NCBI GenBank assembly: GCA_027605045.1
Contig: JAQFWX010000074.1
Coordinates: 119,190-183,189, forward strand
Source: Phallus indusiatus
Lineage: Eukaryota; Basidiomycota; Agaricomycetes; Phallales; Phallaceae
Length of the DNA: 64,000 bases
Direction of reading: 5' to 3'
Shown: positions 10,776 through 21,474 of the stretch, one piece after another
Position numbering within the stretch: position 1 is the first letter of the stretch
Layout: every line of letters begins with the position of its first letter
The notes under the pieces: model-generated
The model's input: only the letters and a program-made list of their open reading frames with translations
Database searches by the model: none
Told to the model about the DNA's origin: nothing
Position numbers and translations under genes: made by a program

Positions 10776-12153
10776 TTATTTGAGTTCAACAACGTTGCCA
10801 CAATGCTCCTCTTCTGCAGGGTGTACACCGGCTATGATACTGTTGATTCTGATGAAGGTACCGGGGATAGTGTATTTGGGTTCGATGACGACATTCGCAG
10901 CGGCGCGGAAAACAAGAGCAGAAGAAGATCCACCAAAGTGAAACATGCCCAGTTCCTCCCCTCGCACGACGTGTTGTCCTTCATGAACGGTAGCTTGACA
11001 ACTTGAGACTTCGCACATTCCGATAGCGATGAAACAGATGAGGCCTATTTCAGCGTTGTCCGCGTCTATAAAGAAAAGCTGACGGGTAGCGGTATTGGCG
11101 ATCCACGTGAGTGATTGAAGGTAGGGAAAGAGTTCATCAGATTCAAAAGAAGGGAGTGGAGTATTCAGGGTGCTGGGTGCCTGAGCAAAATATGCACCAG
11201 GGATACTGACAATCTTCTTTATGATTCCATTGACCGGGGAGTGCCAGCGGTGATATTCTGTGATGCGAAGAAATCCTTGAAGAATGCTCCCGCCTACGAA
11301 TTCCTTGGTATTGGAATCATTGCCTAGTAGGTGTATAAGTGAATATTTCTGATCTTTGATGAATAATTCGTCAATTAGCTGCATATTTGTTTGATATGCA
11401 TATGTGGTCGTTTCGCAAGGGGCACCGATGAGACTCGAATTATCAATCGGACCTGTGGGACGATCAATTTCAGGTGACCTATATCGGCGAGTGAAGAAAT
11501 CTTCGAAGGAGTTAAAACCATAATAAGGTTTATTGGGATCACAAACGAACACTTGTTCGAATGTGCGGCCATTGTATTCTGCCATTAGAGCATCCAACGC
11601 CGCCGTACTGAACCATCCATCTCCACCGTGTTCATCCACATCGGTAAGAACACTACAAGAGCGTGGTGAAGCCAGGTATAAAGCCCAAGCGTCGAAAATC
11701 TTTTTTAATTGCTGATTGACATTTTCCCTTGTGTAGGCGGAGAACCCACTGAAGGTGTTGACACCTCGCGCAATGATGTTGTAGGTAGGGGTAGTAACTT
11801 TCAGACTGAACATCGGTGCCTCATGGAATATTTCGTCATACATCCAGACAAGCTCGACGTAATTTCGAGGCTTTCCGAAGGAAAATAAATCGTTAAAAAG
11901 GATAAAATGATGAACAAAAAGAGAAACATACGGGCTCAGTCGCTCCCTCTAACATACTGACGAACTCAGTGAAGACAATGGGATTTTGCTCGATAAATTC
12001 TTTGAAGGCCTGAACCTCGGGAAGCAATGACCGTCCTTCCTTGTAATGTTGACGAGCTTGATCAACTAATCTTCGCGTGTAGTCGGACATAACCGCCTCG
12101 TTAGTTACTCCTTCAAAAGGTTCAGCTGAAGGCCCTCCACAAGATTGAGACAT
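10776..12153 (-). CDS. PsiD-like PSD-fold L-amino-acid decarboxylase, array copy 2
   Basis: Same family and role as copy 1. Exon 1 is 12153-11932, ending ATEP; the intron is 11931-11871 (61 bp, GTATGT...AAG) and exon 2 is 11870-10776, starting PRNYVELVWMYDE. The active-site pieces YHRWHSPVNG and GGSSSALVFR are intact, so a functional enzyme is predicted. Within exon 1 a stretch of about 67 bp is identical to copy 1 (8868-8936 against 11950-12018) while flanks differ, suggesting recent duplication or gene conversion. The C terminus extends past the family end with an acidic tail rich in Glu, longer than in copy 1. Substrate unknown. Confidence 0.88.
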
Positions 12154-13815
12154 GTTGTATTGAATATGAGAGTGTTGGAGGTGGTATTCACAGATATAAG
12201 GACACCTTTATGGTGATTTTGGTCAAATTTCGAACCACCTCTACAGTATAAAACACCGATTTATATAAACGATTGAAGTAACTAATAAACGTTATTACTT
12301 CTTACAGGTACAGGTACGGGGTTTATACACCCTCACCAGGCGCGTTCTAGACTTAACATTGAATGTATTGAACGTTTAGGCTGATAACTCAGAACTATGT
12401 GGGTTCAATTAATCGGTCGATTCCGTGAAGTCGCATGCGGATCTTTCATTATCAATCAGTGAACTATTTCATGCCAAGTTAACACAACATAAACCCATAA
12501 AAAGCTGAGCTAGCGCCTTATTTCGTTTAAAAGCCATCAAAAAATTTTGCGACAAATTACTACTACACGTGTATACACTATACTATACTCTGAATCATAT
12601 TATATACCATATATTTTGAATTATATTGATTATATGCCACCTATTACATAGTAAAGTATTCAAGTTAGCACCTGCTCATACGACTCAAGGTACAGGACAG
12701 ATGAATAGCTAAAATGAAGCCACGTTTGCATTTTAAGTAATATACCTGTACTACGGCAATGTCAGACAATGGGAAACTCCCCAACAAACCATGAATCGAT
12801 CCAAACATACTCGCTCACACATTAGACTTAGAGCTTGAATGGATTCATAGTCCCGGTTTCCCTTTCAGTTTCATAGATGGATGACTATTCTATGTTCAGA
12901 GTGGTTACTGGTTGTTAATATCCGTGATATTGATTGCTTTTGCATGGAACCTATGCATACTAATATATAACATATATAACATATATGAACGCTTGTTTGC
13001 AGTCGCCACTGAATGTTCAAAAAAAATTACATTGGGAAACACATCACGGCCTCAATACTTCTCACAAGTTGCTATTATCACTTCAGGCTATCCCTAAAAA
13101 GAATGAACACGGTAAGGCAATAATCATACCTAAATGTGCGGATAATACTTGACCGTCCTTGGCTTTTATAGTAGTGCCTAGTGCCCCCAGGACACTATAT
13201 GCCGCCTCTTTTGCCACTTTCACTCCTGTATTCTCATGAAGCGTCCTACGCATATCTCATAACGCCTGTATTATCAGTATCAAATTTTTTTCTGATGGTT
13301 TATAATTAAATCAATGCGTTTACATTGTGTTTTTTGGCAATTCAAACCTTAAAAACCCAATAGAAGCCCACAAAACGCAATGTAAATACCTTGATCTAAT
13401 TACAAACAATCAAAGATTTTCATGACAATTAGAGAAGCATAGCGTCCATACAGGATGTACTGAGAATATCCTTACATTTGAAAAAAAAACTGTCTGCCAG
13501 AACAAGGTACCAGATCGTATGGCATAATAGCAAGTCAGTGACTTAACAATGTTGGCTCTGCAGAACGGATCTAGAGGGTCAGGCTCCAATATTTATGTAT
13601 AACGATTCTTCATGATAGCCGCGTTGATAGATAAGAGGTTATAGCTTCTCTTGGTCCTCGAAATGCGATGTCGTTCACACAATATTTATAAATGTATGAA
13701 CAACCCAAGGAAGGAACTGATTACACACATATACGGGTCTTGCAAGTACCAATAAAAATACAAGGATAAAGTCTGACAATGTTGCGAAAAGCTACCACAC
13801 TGGCTTTAGTTAGAT
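12154..13815. other. Array spacer 2
   Basis: AT-rich, no supported gene. The part nearest copy 2 matches array spacer 1; the end near 13640-13700 resembles the region downstream of copy 2 near 10590-10680, again showing that flanks were duplicated with the genes. Confidence 0.45.
12261..12269 (-). promoter_or_regulatory. TATA-like element of decarboxylase copy 2
   Basis: TTTATATAA on the minus strand about 108 bp before the start codon of copy 2, the same position as in copy 1. Confidence 0.5.
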
Positions 13816-15163
13816 TCAACGTTGCCGCTCCGAGTCCCCTTCTGCAAGGTGTGGCACACCGGCGATGACACTGTTGATTCTAACGACGGCACCGGGAACA
13901 GTGTATCTGGGTTCGACAACGACATTCGCAGAAGCACGAAAAACAAGGGCAGAAGAAGATCCACCAAAGTGGAACATGCCCAGCTCCTCCCCTCGCACGA
14001 CGTGCTGTCCTTCATGAACGGTAGCTTGACAGCTTGAGACTTCGCACATCCCAATAGCAATGAAACAGATGAGGCTTATTTCAGCATTGTCAGCTTCTAT
14101 GAAGAAAAGCTGGCGAGTGGCGGTGTTAGCAATGTACGTGAGTGATTTGAAGTAGGGAAAGAGCTCGTCGGAATCAGGGGGAGGAAGTGGAGTGTTTAGG
14201 GTGCTGGGTGCTTGAGCAAAATACGCTCCTGGGACATTAACAATTTTCCTTATTAGTCCATTGACCGGAGAGTGCCAGCGATGATATCCTGTGATGCGAA
14301 GAAGCCCTTGAAGGATGCTTCCGCCTATGAATTCTTTAGTGTTGGAGTCATTTCCTAATAGATGTATAAGTGAATATTTCTGGTCTTTGATGAATAATTC
14401 GTCAATTAGTTGTATGTTTGTCTGATATGCATATGTGTTCGTTTCGCAAGGGGAACCGATGAGACTCGAATCATCTAGTGGACCTGTGGGACGATCAATT
14501 TCGGGTGACCTGTATCGGCGAGTGAAGAAATCCTCGAAGCAACTGAAACCATAAAAAGACTCATCGGGATTACAGACAAACACTTGCTCGAATGTGCGGT
14601 CGTCATATTCCGCCATTAGAGCACCCAACGCGGCCGTACTAAACCATCCCGAGGATTCGGCAGTGAGCACATTACAGGAATCTGGCGAAGTGAGGTGTGA
14701 AGCCCAAACGTCAAACATTCGCTTTAAGTGCCGGTTGACGTTTTCTCTTGTGTAGGTGCAGAATCCGCTGCGTGTGTTTGCACTTCGTGCGATAACTTTG
14801 TAAACAGGAGTATTGAGAGTACCGAAAGTCGGTGCCTCGCGGAATACTTCGTCGAACATCCAAACAAGTTCGACATAATTGCGAGGCTCAAAAAAGGAGG
14901 AGGATATCCAGGAATGAGGGAAGTCTGCTTTCAAGAAGAAAAAAACACACCGGTTCAGTCGCCCCTTCAAACATATTAACAAACTCCGTGAAGACAGTGG
15001 GGCTTTTCTCAATGAATTCCTTAAAGGCTTGGACCTCGGGAAGCAGAGTCTCCTCTTGGTTGTAACGTTGGTGTGCTTGGACAATCAATCTTCGTATGTA
15101 TTCTGACATAGCTGTCTCGTCCGGGACCCTTTCGAAAGGGTTAGCTCCTGAAGTCGCCAACAT
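13816..15163 (-). CDS. PsiD-like PSD-fold L-amino-acid decarboxylase, array copy 3
   Basis: Third member of the first subfamily. Exon 1 is 15163-14951; intron 14950-14887 (64 bp, GTGTGT...GAG acceptor); exon 2 is 14886-13816. It keeps FKEFIEKSPTVFTEFVNMFEG, FEDFFTRRYRSPEIDRP, YHRWHSPVNGLI and GGSSSALVFRASANVVVEP, so catalysis should be intact. It is the most diverged of the first three: the acidic glycine-rich loop present in copies 1 and 2 (DEHGGDGWF) is shortened to AESSGWF, and the C terminus carries a different short tail. Substrate unknown; different subfunction from copies 1 and 2 is possible. Confidence 0.86.
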
Positions 15164-15994
15164 GGTCTAGAGAGCTGACAACGGGCACTGATTAAAGAAA
15201 TGACTCAGATAGAACAATTCCGTCAATGGTTTATATAGACTTCTTATAAGCACCATTCTTGTCAGACCATGCGGGATCCTGACACTTTGGCAGTGTTCAT
15301 CTCTGCCGGATTTTTCTTGGATCATCCCCTTTGACAGGCTATCGCAGTCTCGAAAACACCGAGTTGCGTGAATATACCCATTATCTGTCGGAAAAAATGT
15401 AGAGGTGGAGAGCTCATGTCAAGGAAACTATTGGTGAAACGATCATGACGTGAGCGTGTGTAATCATCATCTTGTCATTGCAACTGTTCTCGCATATGTA
15501 GGGGTTCATCTAAACGCGGTTTGTTAGAATTAACGAGCAGCACTTAAATACAGTACACAGCGTTCACTTCTTACACACTACGCAGTACCATCTCAATGAC
15601 AATTCAGACCCCTTTTGGTAGGTTAGAAAGAAGGACATATGGTACATGTAACCCTGTTACACGACGATACGCAGGCTTGGGTGATTCTCCGAAGTAATAG
15701 AGTTACTCATCCAAAGCAGTATGATGGTGGACTTTGCCACGACTCCGACGCGAATGTCCACCATGTAACGCGTGACGCGTGACGCATGGCGGTGGTTGAA
15801 CGTCTCCGATACTTATGTCGCCACTAGATTGAGCGCGCTAACATTGTTGACATTCAAAAGTTTATTTCCGGAAAGTAATTCGTTACATGCATGAAAATTG
15901 GTACAATCAAAAGACAATACAAAAGACATAGAGACATGATTGTCGGTGACATTCAATTTATTCAAATCCAATAATGTCAGGCACGATGCTCCAT
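15164..15994. other. Array spacer 3
   Basis: Shortest spacer of the array and the boundary between the two decarboxylase subfamilies. It contains overlapping ACGCGTGACGCGTGACGCAT at about 15769-15788. No gene seen. Confidence 0.45.
15231..15237 (-). promoter_or_regulatory. TATA-like element of decarboxylase copy 3
   Basis: TATATAA on the minus strand about 68 bp before the copy 3 start codon, closer than in the other copies. Confidence 0.45.
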
Positions 15995-17326
15995 TCAGGG
16001 AAGAGGAACACCACCAATGATCTCGTTGATTTTGAGCACGGCACCAGGTATTGTGAATTTAGGTTCAATAACGACATTTGCAGCGCCGCGGAAAACAAGG
16101 GCACCAGAAGATCCACCAAAGTGGAACATGCCCAACTCATCTCCTCGTACGACGTGTTGTCCCTCATAGACGGTGGCTTCACAGCTGGATATTTCGGTCA
16201 TTCCAATGCCGATGAAGCAAACAAGACCAAGGTTGGTATTGTCAGCGTCGATGTAGATAAGCGTGCGCGTGTTGGTATTGGCAAAGAACCTGAGTGACTT
16301 CAGGTACGGGGGAAGCTCGTCAGATTCGGGAGACGGAATCACAGAGTCAAGCGTGTCCGGTGCTTGAGTGAAGTAGGTACCTGGAACAGTTACGATTTTC
16401 TTGATGGTACCGTTAACCGGAGCGTGCCAACGGTGGTATCCCGTGGTGTTGAGGAAACTTTGAAGGACACTTCCGCCGACGAACTCTGGGGTGTAAGGGT
16501 CGTCGGCGAGCAAATGCAAAAGGGAATACTTCTCGTCCTTAATGAATAGTTCATCGATCAGCTGAACATTTTGCTGATATGCGTATGTATTGGATTCACA
16601 GGGAGCACTGATGAGGCGCAAGTCATCAATGGGACCCGTGGGTCGGTCGATTTCAGGAGACCGGTAGCGGCGATTGAAAAAGTCCTCGAAGGATAGGAAA
16701 CCATAGTACTGGTCATCGGGATTGCAGATAAAGACTTCGTCAAACGGGCGGCCATCGTATTCCTTCATTAATTCCTTCAGGGCATTGCTACTAACCCATC
16801 CACCGGGTCCATCGTTGATGACGTAACGAGAATCTTTAGAGTCAAGGAAATGAACCCAAGTCTCAAACATCTTCTTAAATTGATAGTTGACGACCTGTTT
16901 AGTGTAAGCGGAGAATCCACCTTGCGTATTCATGTTTTGCGCCATGATCATATATACGGGGGGACCTAGGGTGCCGAAAACGGGTGCTTGACGGAATATC
17001 TCGTTGAATAGCGTAAGGAGTTCTTGATAGTCCCTAGGCTAGAAAAAAAATGTTCAGAAGCTGGCACGCTAAGGGTTAATTTGTAAAAGCCATACGCTCT
17101 CAGTAGCTCCTTCAAACATTCTGACAAAATCCGTGAAAACGACGGGATCTTTTTCAATGAACTCTTTGAATTCCTTCACAGGAGGGATCAAATCTTCTCC
17201 TGCATTACGATGTTCGCTGACCGAGGTGAGCAATGAGCTGATATAGTTGAGCAGGGACGCCTTGTTGGCAGCGATCCATCCTGCTCTTCTGAAAGATTCA
17301 GCTGAGGGTCTCGCGATGTTAGACAT
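15995..17326 (-). CDS. PsiD-like PSD-fold L-amino-acid decarboxylase, array copy 4
   Basis: First member of the second subfamily, closer to recalled PsiD: the N terminus has SFRRAGWIAANK (PsiD has SFRNMGWLS) and exon 2 reads GPPVYMIMAQNMNTQGGFSAYTK. Exon 1 is 17326-17096; intron 17095-17039 (57 bp); exon 2 is 17038-15995. Active-site pieces YHRWHAPVNG, ISSCEATVYEGQHVVRGDEL and FHFGGSSGALVFRGAANVVIEP are complete. The frame is open throughout, which makes this the only apparently functional member of its pair; copy 5 is its frameshifted sister. Substrate unknown, an aromatic amino acid is inferred. Confidence 0.89.
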
Positions 17327-20144
17327 AGTCTAGAACAACGATTAGTTCTGCAATCAATGGAAAAGAATGAGCATTACCGCCGTTCAGGTTAGAAAATGTT
17401 ACTAGATGTGAAAGACGATCTTGCTTTGCTTTTGACCAGCTTACGACCTTCGCCTTATATACAACCAATGCACGTAGTGTACCATGTGGAACATTACTGG
17501 TATGTCATATCGCATGCATAGCTTTGAATAGGGAATTTTTAGAAGGGGATTAAGTGAGTCGGTGACGGACATCGAGGTTCAGAGTTCCAAGTCCAAGTGG
17601 TGTTCCATACCGTTCAAGCGGGGTTTCAAATGTGATTTCAGTTGAGAAAGGTCTCCACTCCGCCCATAACAACTGCTAATCTGAGACAACCTGGATTCCT
17701 TATCAAAAATACATTTTCTTTCAAGAATTCAATTTAAGCAATGCATCGGCAGTGCGAAAATAGAAACGAAGTCAAGTCAATATCTCCAGCACCATTCACT
17801 GCCAGTGGGTCTTTGGTACCGTGGCCTACAATGATCAATCAAATCATCCTCAAACCACTGCTAGTATGCATTGATTCCCTACGGCACTAATGCCGCCATG
17901 CAATTGTCTTGCATGTCTTTACCACCTTAGTTTAGTCTTATCTTCCATCTGTACATTCTTCGTTCGTTCAGGCAACAGCACAGTTCTTTCACGGCGGATC
18001 CGTATTCTGAGAAGAAAGATGCAGAATTCAGTCATCTATGATGTGCCTTCCTTCATTAGGAATAAAGATTCGGAAAACGGCTGCTGACATCCACTGGCAG
18101 CCTTACAATGCAATCAAGGCTTCCCTAGTATTACCTAAAATTTTACGTTGCCATTAAGACCCAAGTGATATCGCCATTACACTACCATCACTAACAACAA
18201 TAAGTATGCAAGGATTTACCGATGGAGAATAAGTCTGGTGGGGAGGATCCTATTGCAATGTACGGACTATGATATTCTTTTTTGGTGAGCTCGCTTGCTG
18301 ACATTAGAAGCTAAACCTTGAATGTAATACTTCCTTGGGTCTCACCTGACAGGTTTTGACAACATATGCTTTTGCATTTTCAGGAACGCAGTCTAAAATG
18401 GTCGCAAAGGAGTTCCCCGCACAAGCACGTTCTAATTCAGCACCCATCCATACCTTCCTGGCCGCCTCACTGATGACTCAACGATCCAATGCATATTGCA
18501 CGTACAAGAAAATTCCATTTTTGTGATACCCCACAAGAGAGATCTCAATTCATTCATAGACATATATATTAAAAACAGCCGAAGAAATGGTGATTAACAA
18601 ATGGATATCGATGAGACCTCAAATTCAAAAGCCATTGACTATAAAGATCGATAATCGATAATCACTGACTCATTTCAGATCAAAAAATGTAACATGAACG
18701 GTGTAGCCTCCATTAATATCCTGCTAGGCCCAACTTACTTCTCACCAACGTCTCGTGTTGTTCTGACTAATAATCGTTGGCTCGCAACCTCTAAATATTC
18801 CTCGATTCAGCCTGCAGCCGACGAGACCGAAAGCCTAACTACTGGTAAAAAATCTTTCCCACAGTTAGTTGCAAAAAAACCTGTGTATCTTTAGTTTTTT
18901 GAAACCACTTAATGTACACAAATCCTAGAACTAATTCTTAATCGCCCCTTCATGATCTTGCTTCTTTCTTTCACGTGTGCATAGTTTCTTTTCTTCGCTT
19001 GTCTAAAAACTAAAAATGCATGGCTGAAAATATATTCGAGGTCAGCATTGTATAAGTCTTATCGATGCTCATAAAATAGACTGTCATGTATCAAGCGGTC
19101 CCGGTTCCAACTTCAGATCTCAGATCTCAACCGCGCTGTTAGGATAAGATCTCATGCAGTATTGGAATTCGAGCATAGGGAATTACCCTTTATTAAGGCG
19201 GCCTCCTGTCCAAATATTAAAATCGAAAATCTTGATGACGTTTGTGAAATACCTTTGATCATTACCATTGAGATTACCAGTCATATTGGCATCTAGCTTC
19301 TCAACGGAATCAACCTACCCTAGTTTTAGTATTTACTGTTAAAGTTCGCCGTTCAAGAAATCACATTATCATCCTCTGTCTCGCGAAAACATATCAGCGT
19401 ACAATCGAGCCATCTCATTCGGAATAATTACCCAGATTACTGATGAGATAAATGCTTTTATAACTGGATCGGACTGTCGATGCCATGTTACTCAGCCTAC
19501 CTTATTTTTTTGGGAGTTGCCAATCAGCCAAACAGTGATCCGAAGTTGCAAGCCTGATCGTTGGTTGTGCACGGACGAGAATATAATGTGAAGGCAGCTA
19601 GTAGAGTGTAATGGAAGGTGAGCGAATTGTCACCGTTTTTCAAGGACTCTACTACTAGAGATCCACGTCCATAAGACGAAGAGACGATTGTCCAAAGCTA
19701 ATCGAATTTTTTTTATAAAACGGGAAAGTTCGAAGGCTCAAACTAGCTTGAATGTTCCGATCGCGAACACGAGTATTACTCAGGCTGTTACCTATTAAAA
19801 TGAGACTAGTCAGAATTTGTTTGAGAATACACTGAACATTTGGGGCACTAACTTTGTACACCAATATGCTATTATTATAGCAGAAACATTATGTTAAGCG
19901 TTTACCACAGTGTCCGAAGCCGTATTGATTGTGGAAAGAAAAAAACAGCCGACAAGCGTCTAAGTCCGCTAGCTCAGTATTCAAATATTCGAAATTTCAA
20001 ACTCAAATTTGCATAACTTCGTTTCGGAGGGAGTATTTAGTTACATGAGACATAGTACAACAAGAAAACAACACAAAGATAAAGACGTCAGTTAGCTACA
20101 TGAAGAACTGCTTGTTCAACTTCAATGCCATCACGATGGACCCT
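17327..20144. other. Array spacer 4, partly duplicated
   Basis: No supported gene in 2.8 kb. The part from 17327 to about 18700 is similar to the region above copy 5 (21475 to about 22900), for example GCCGAAGAAATGGTGA at about 18578 and again at about 22803. The remainder, about 18700-20144, holds only short unsupported frames. Confidence 0.5.
17455..17461 (-). promoter_or_regulatory. TATA-like element of decarboxylase copy 4
   Basis: TATATAAGGCGAAGGTC on the minus strand about 129 bp before the start codon. The extended string is shared exactly with copy 5 and absent from copies 1-3. Confidence 0.55.
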
Positions 20145-21474
20145 TTAGGGAAGCGGTACACCAGCAATGATGCTGTTGATTCTGAGCACGGCACCAGGTA
20201 CTGCACAACTAGGTTCGACAACAACGTTTGCGGCAGCACGGAAAACAAGGGCAGAAGAAGATCCACCAAAGTGGAACATGCCCAACTCATCTCCTCGTAC
20301 GACGTGTTGTCCTTCGAAAGCAGTGGCCTCACAAGTGGAGATTTCGGTCATTCCGATGGCGATGAAGCAGACGAGACCAAGGTTGGTGTTGTCGGAGTCG
20401 ATGAAGATGAGCATGCGAGTATTAGTATTAGCGAAGAACCTAAGTGACTTCAGGTAAGGAGGGAGCTCGTCAGATTCGGGAGACGGAATCACAGAGTCAA
20501 GCGTGTTCGGTGCTTGAGTGAAGTAGGTTCCTGGAACAGTTACAATCTTCTTGATCACACCATTGACCGGAGCGTGCCAACGGTGGTATCCCGTGGTGTT
20601 AAGGAATCCTTGAAGGACACTTCCGCCGACGAATTCTGATGTGTAAGGATCGTCGGCGAGCAGATGCAAAAGGAATACTTCTCGTCCTTAATGAATAATT
20701 CGTCGATCAGCTGAACATTTTGCTGGTACGCATATGTGGTGGATTCACAGGCGGAACTGATGAGACGCAAGTCATCAATGGGACCCGTGGGTCGATCGAT
20801 TTCAGGAGACCTGAAACGACGGTTGAAGAAATCCTCGAAGGACGTGAAACCATAGTACTCTTCGTCAGGATTGCAGATAAAGACTTCGGCAAACGTGCGG
20901 CCGTCGTATTCTGCCATGAGGGCGTCTATGGCATTGGTACTAAACCATCCAGTGGAACCAGTGTTGAGGACGTAACGAGATTCTTTGGAGTTAAGGAAAC
21001 GGACCCAAGTATCAAACATCTTCTTGAAATGATGATTGACAATCATTTTGGTGTACGCGGAGAATCCACCTTGAGTGTTCATGTTTTGCGCCATGATCAT
21101 GTATACGGGAGGACCTAGGGCACCAAAACTGGGTGCTTGACGGAATATTTCGTTGAATAGCGTAATGAGCTCTTGATAATTCGTGGGCTAGAGAAAGGAT
21201 GCTCAGAAGTTAAATAGCAAGGATTGGTTGAAGAACGTCATACGGTTTCAGTTGCTCCTTCGAACATTCTGACGAAATCCGTGAAGACAACGGGATCCTT
21301 TTCTATGAAATCTTTGAATACCCTAACAGGAGGAAGTAGGTCCTCTCCTGCATCACGACGTCTTCTGGATATGGAGAGCAGCGAGCTGATATAGTCCAGC
21401 AAGGTCTTCTTGTTAGCAGCAATCCACCCTGCTCTCCTGAAAGATGCGGCCGGAGGTCTGACGATGCTAGTCAT
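20145..21474 (-). pseudogene. PsiD-like decarboxylase, array copy 5, frameshifted
   Basis: Sister of copy 4. Exon 1 is 21474-21244, intron 21243-21188 (56 bp), and exon 2 starts at 21187. Relative to copy 4, one base is missing at 20672-20673: copy 4 has three G in AGGGAATAC on the plus strand, copy 5 has two. After KDEKYS the frame shifts and ends near 20555, so the product would lack the active-site YHRWHAPVNG and the GGSSSALVFR self-cleavage motif. The remaining coding sequence after the shift is open to 20145 and still carries both motifs, so the lesion is recent or is a sequencing error. Both halves otherwise look well preserved. Confidence 0.82.

Noticed and set aside
7725..21474. Psilocybin biosynthesis cluster
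   Set aside because: Only the PsiD-like decarboxylase family is present; no PsiH, PsiK, PsiM or transporter relatives occur in the window.
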